NCBI GenBank assembly: GCA_004292955.1
Contig: RDXX01000039.1
Coordinates: forward strand, 62,001 to 126,000
From: Oscillatoriales cyanobacterium
Lineage (GTDB): Bacteria; Cyanobacteriota; Cyanobacteriia; Cyanobacteriales; Microcoleaceae
Direction of reading: 5' to 3'
Length of the DNA stretch: 64,000 nt
Below the pieces are notes generated by a model, which saw only the letters and a list, made by a program, of their open reading frames with translations, was not told the DNA's origin and made no database searches. This document shows positions 63,758-64,000 of the stretch, in pieces. Both the position numbers and the translations under genes were made by a program. Position 1 is the first letter of the stretch. Every line of letters starts with the position of its first letter.

Positions 63758-63846
63758 AAGGCCCGATCCCCCCTAGCCCCCCTTAAGAAGGGGGGGACAG
63801 GAAGTTATCAAAGTCCCCCTTATTAAGGGGGATTTAGGGGGATCTT
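63758..63846. repeat. Palindromic CCCCCTTA...TAAGGGGG repeat, second intergenic copy
   Basis: GATCCCCCCTAGCCCCCCTTAAG... paired with CCCCCTTATTAAGGGGG and TTAGGGGGATC, in the same order as 35085-35195. The final 150 bp of the window contain nothing else recognised. Confidence 0.85.
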
Positions 63847-64000
63847 GCCTCAGATAAAAGCGAGATTTCTCAGGCTTCAGACTTGATTTTACACTAATGA
63901 ACACTGCTGTGTCGCTACAACATAGGGCTATAATTTCGCCACAAACAGCGGAATATGTTAGTAGTTGAAAATAGGTGAGAAATGCTGACGGCTGTTGTAA

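Overview
The window is chromosomal DNA of a filamentous, probably non-heterocystous cyanobacterium of the Oscillatoria/Microcoleus type. The evidence is GCGATCGC-rich sequence, cyanobacterial marker genes (ycf46, crr7, cyanobacterial sigA, ferredoxin sulfite reductase, hetR), arrays of short tandem heptamer repeats (GTTGACA, GTTGTCA, CAACTGC), and many dispersed palindromic repeats. Genus is inferred from style only.

Layout. 0-10 kb is accessory: a D-Ala-D-Ala dipeptidase, a DUF433/DUF5615 toxin-antitoxin pair, a methyltransferase with a decayed partial duplicate, a MarR regulator plus EmrA-like adaptor, a two-gene cassette of unknown function, a vMAP/NB-ARC conflict-type ATPase and a PIN toxin-antitoxin pair. 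10-20 kb holds xthA (preceded by a HEARO-like RNA element), an SDR protein, tRNA-Pro(CGG), lipA, sigA, a broken tnpB, a Fur-family regulator and a six-repeat peptidoglycan-binding protein. 20-28 kb on the minus strand carries the conserved cluster rpmH-rnpA-PH protein-yidC-jag-yceD-ycf46, with heptamer arrays and a MITE inserted. 28-37.6 kb has another toxin-antitoxin pair, the 2-oxoglutarate decarboxylase/succinic semialdehyde dehydrogenase pair that closes the cyanobacterial TCA cycle, and an exopolysaccharide module (tyrosine autokinase, SLBB exporter) followed by cysC. 38-43 kb is the most striking region: an FAD oxidoreductase with iterated upstream repeats, two tandem small secreted PatX-like proteins carrying RGSGR and RGTGR, and hetR, whose start codon is directly abutted by a second HEARO-like RNA element. 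43-58 kb is mainly housekeeping: DUF92, VOC protein, lipase, TPR protein, secreted proteins, MazF pair, rsmE, sir with a ribbon-helix-helix-like tail, crr7, a glycosyltransferase, a candidate small RNA and serS. 58-64 kb has a two-gene operon whose first gene fuses a ketoacyl-ACP synthase III-like domain to a heme-oxygenase-like diiron domain, then a 45-aa protein and msrA.

The strongest candidates for under-described biology are: the patX-patX-hetR locus, where the peptide precursor was duplicated with its promoter and terminator and hetR was separated from its leader by an RNA element; the matching HEARO-like insertion at the xthA start codon, with compensatory base changes between the copies; the KAS III/heme-oxygenase-like fusion operon; a promoter-palindrome-terminator small-RNA candidate before serS; and repeated in-frame invasion of protein genes by palindromic or tandem repeats (NB-ARC ATPase, yceD, DUF92, rsmE).
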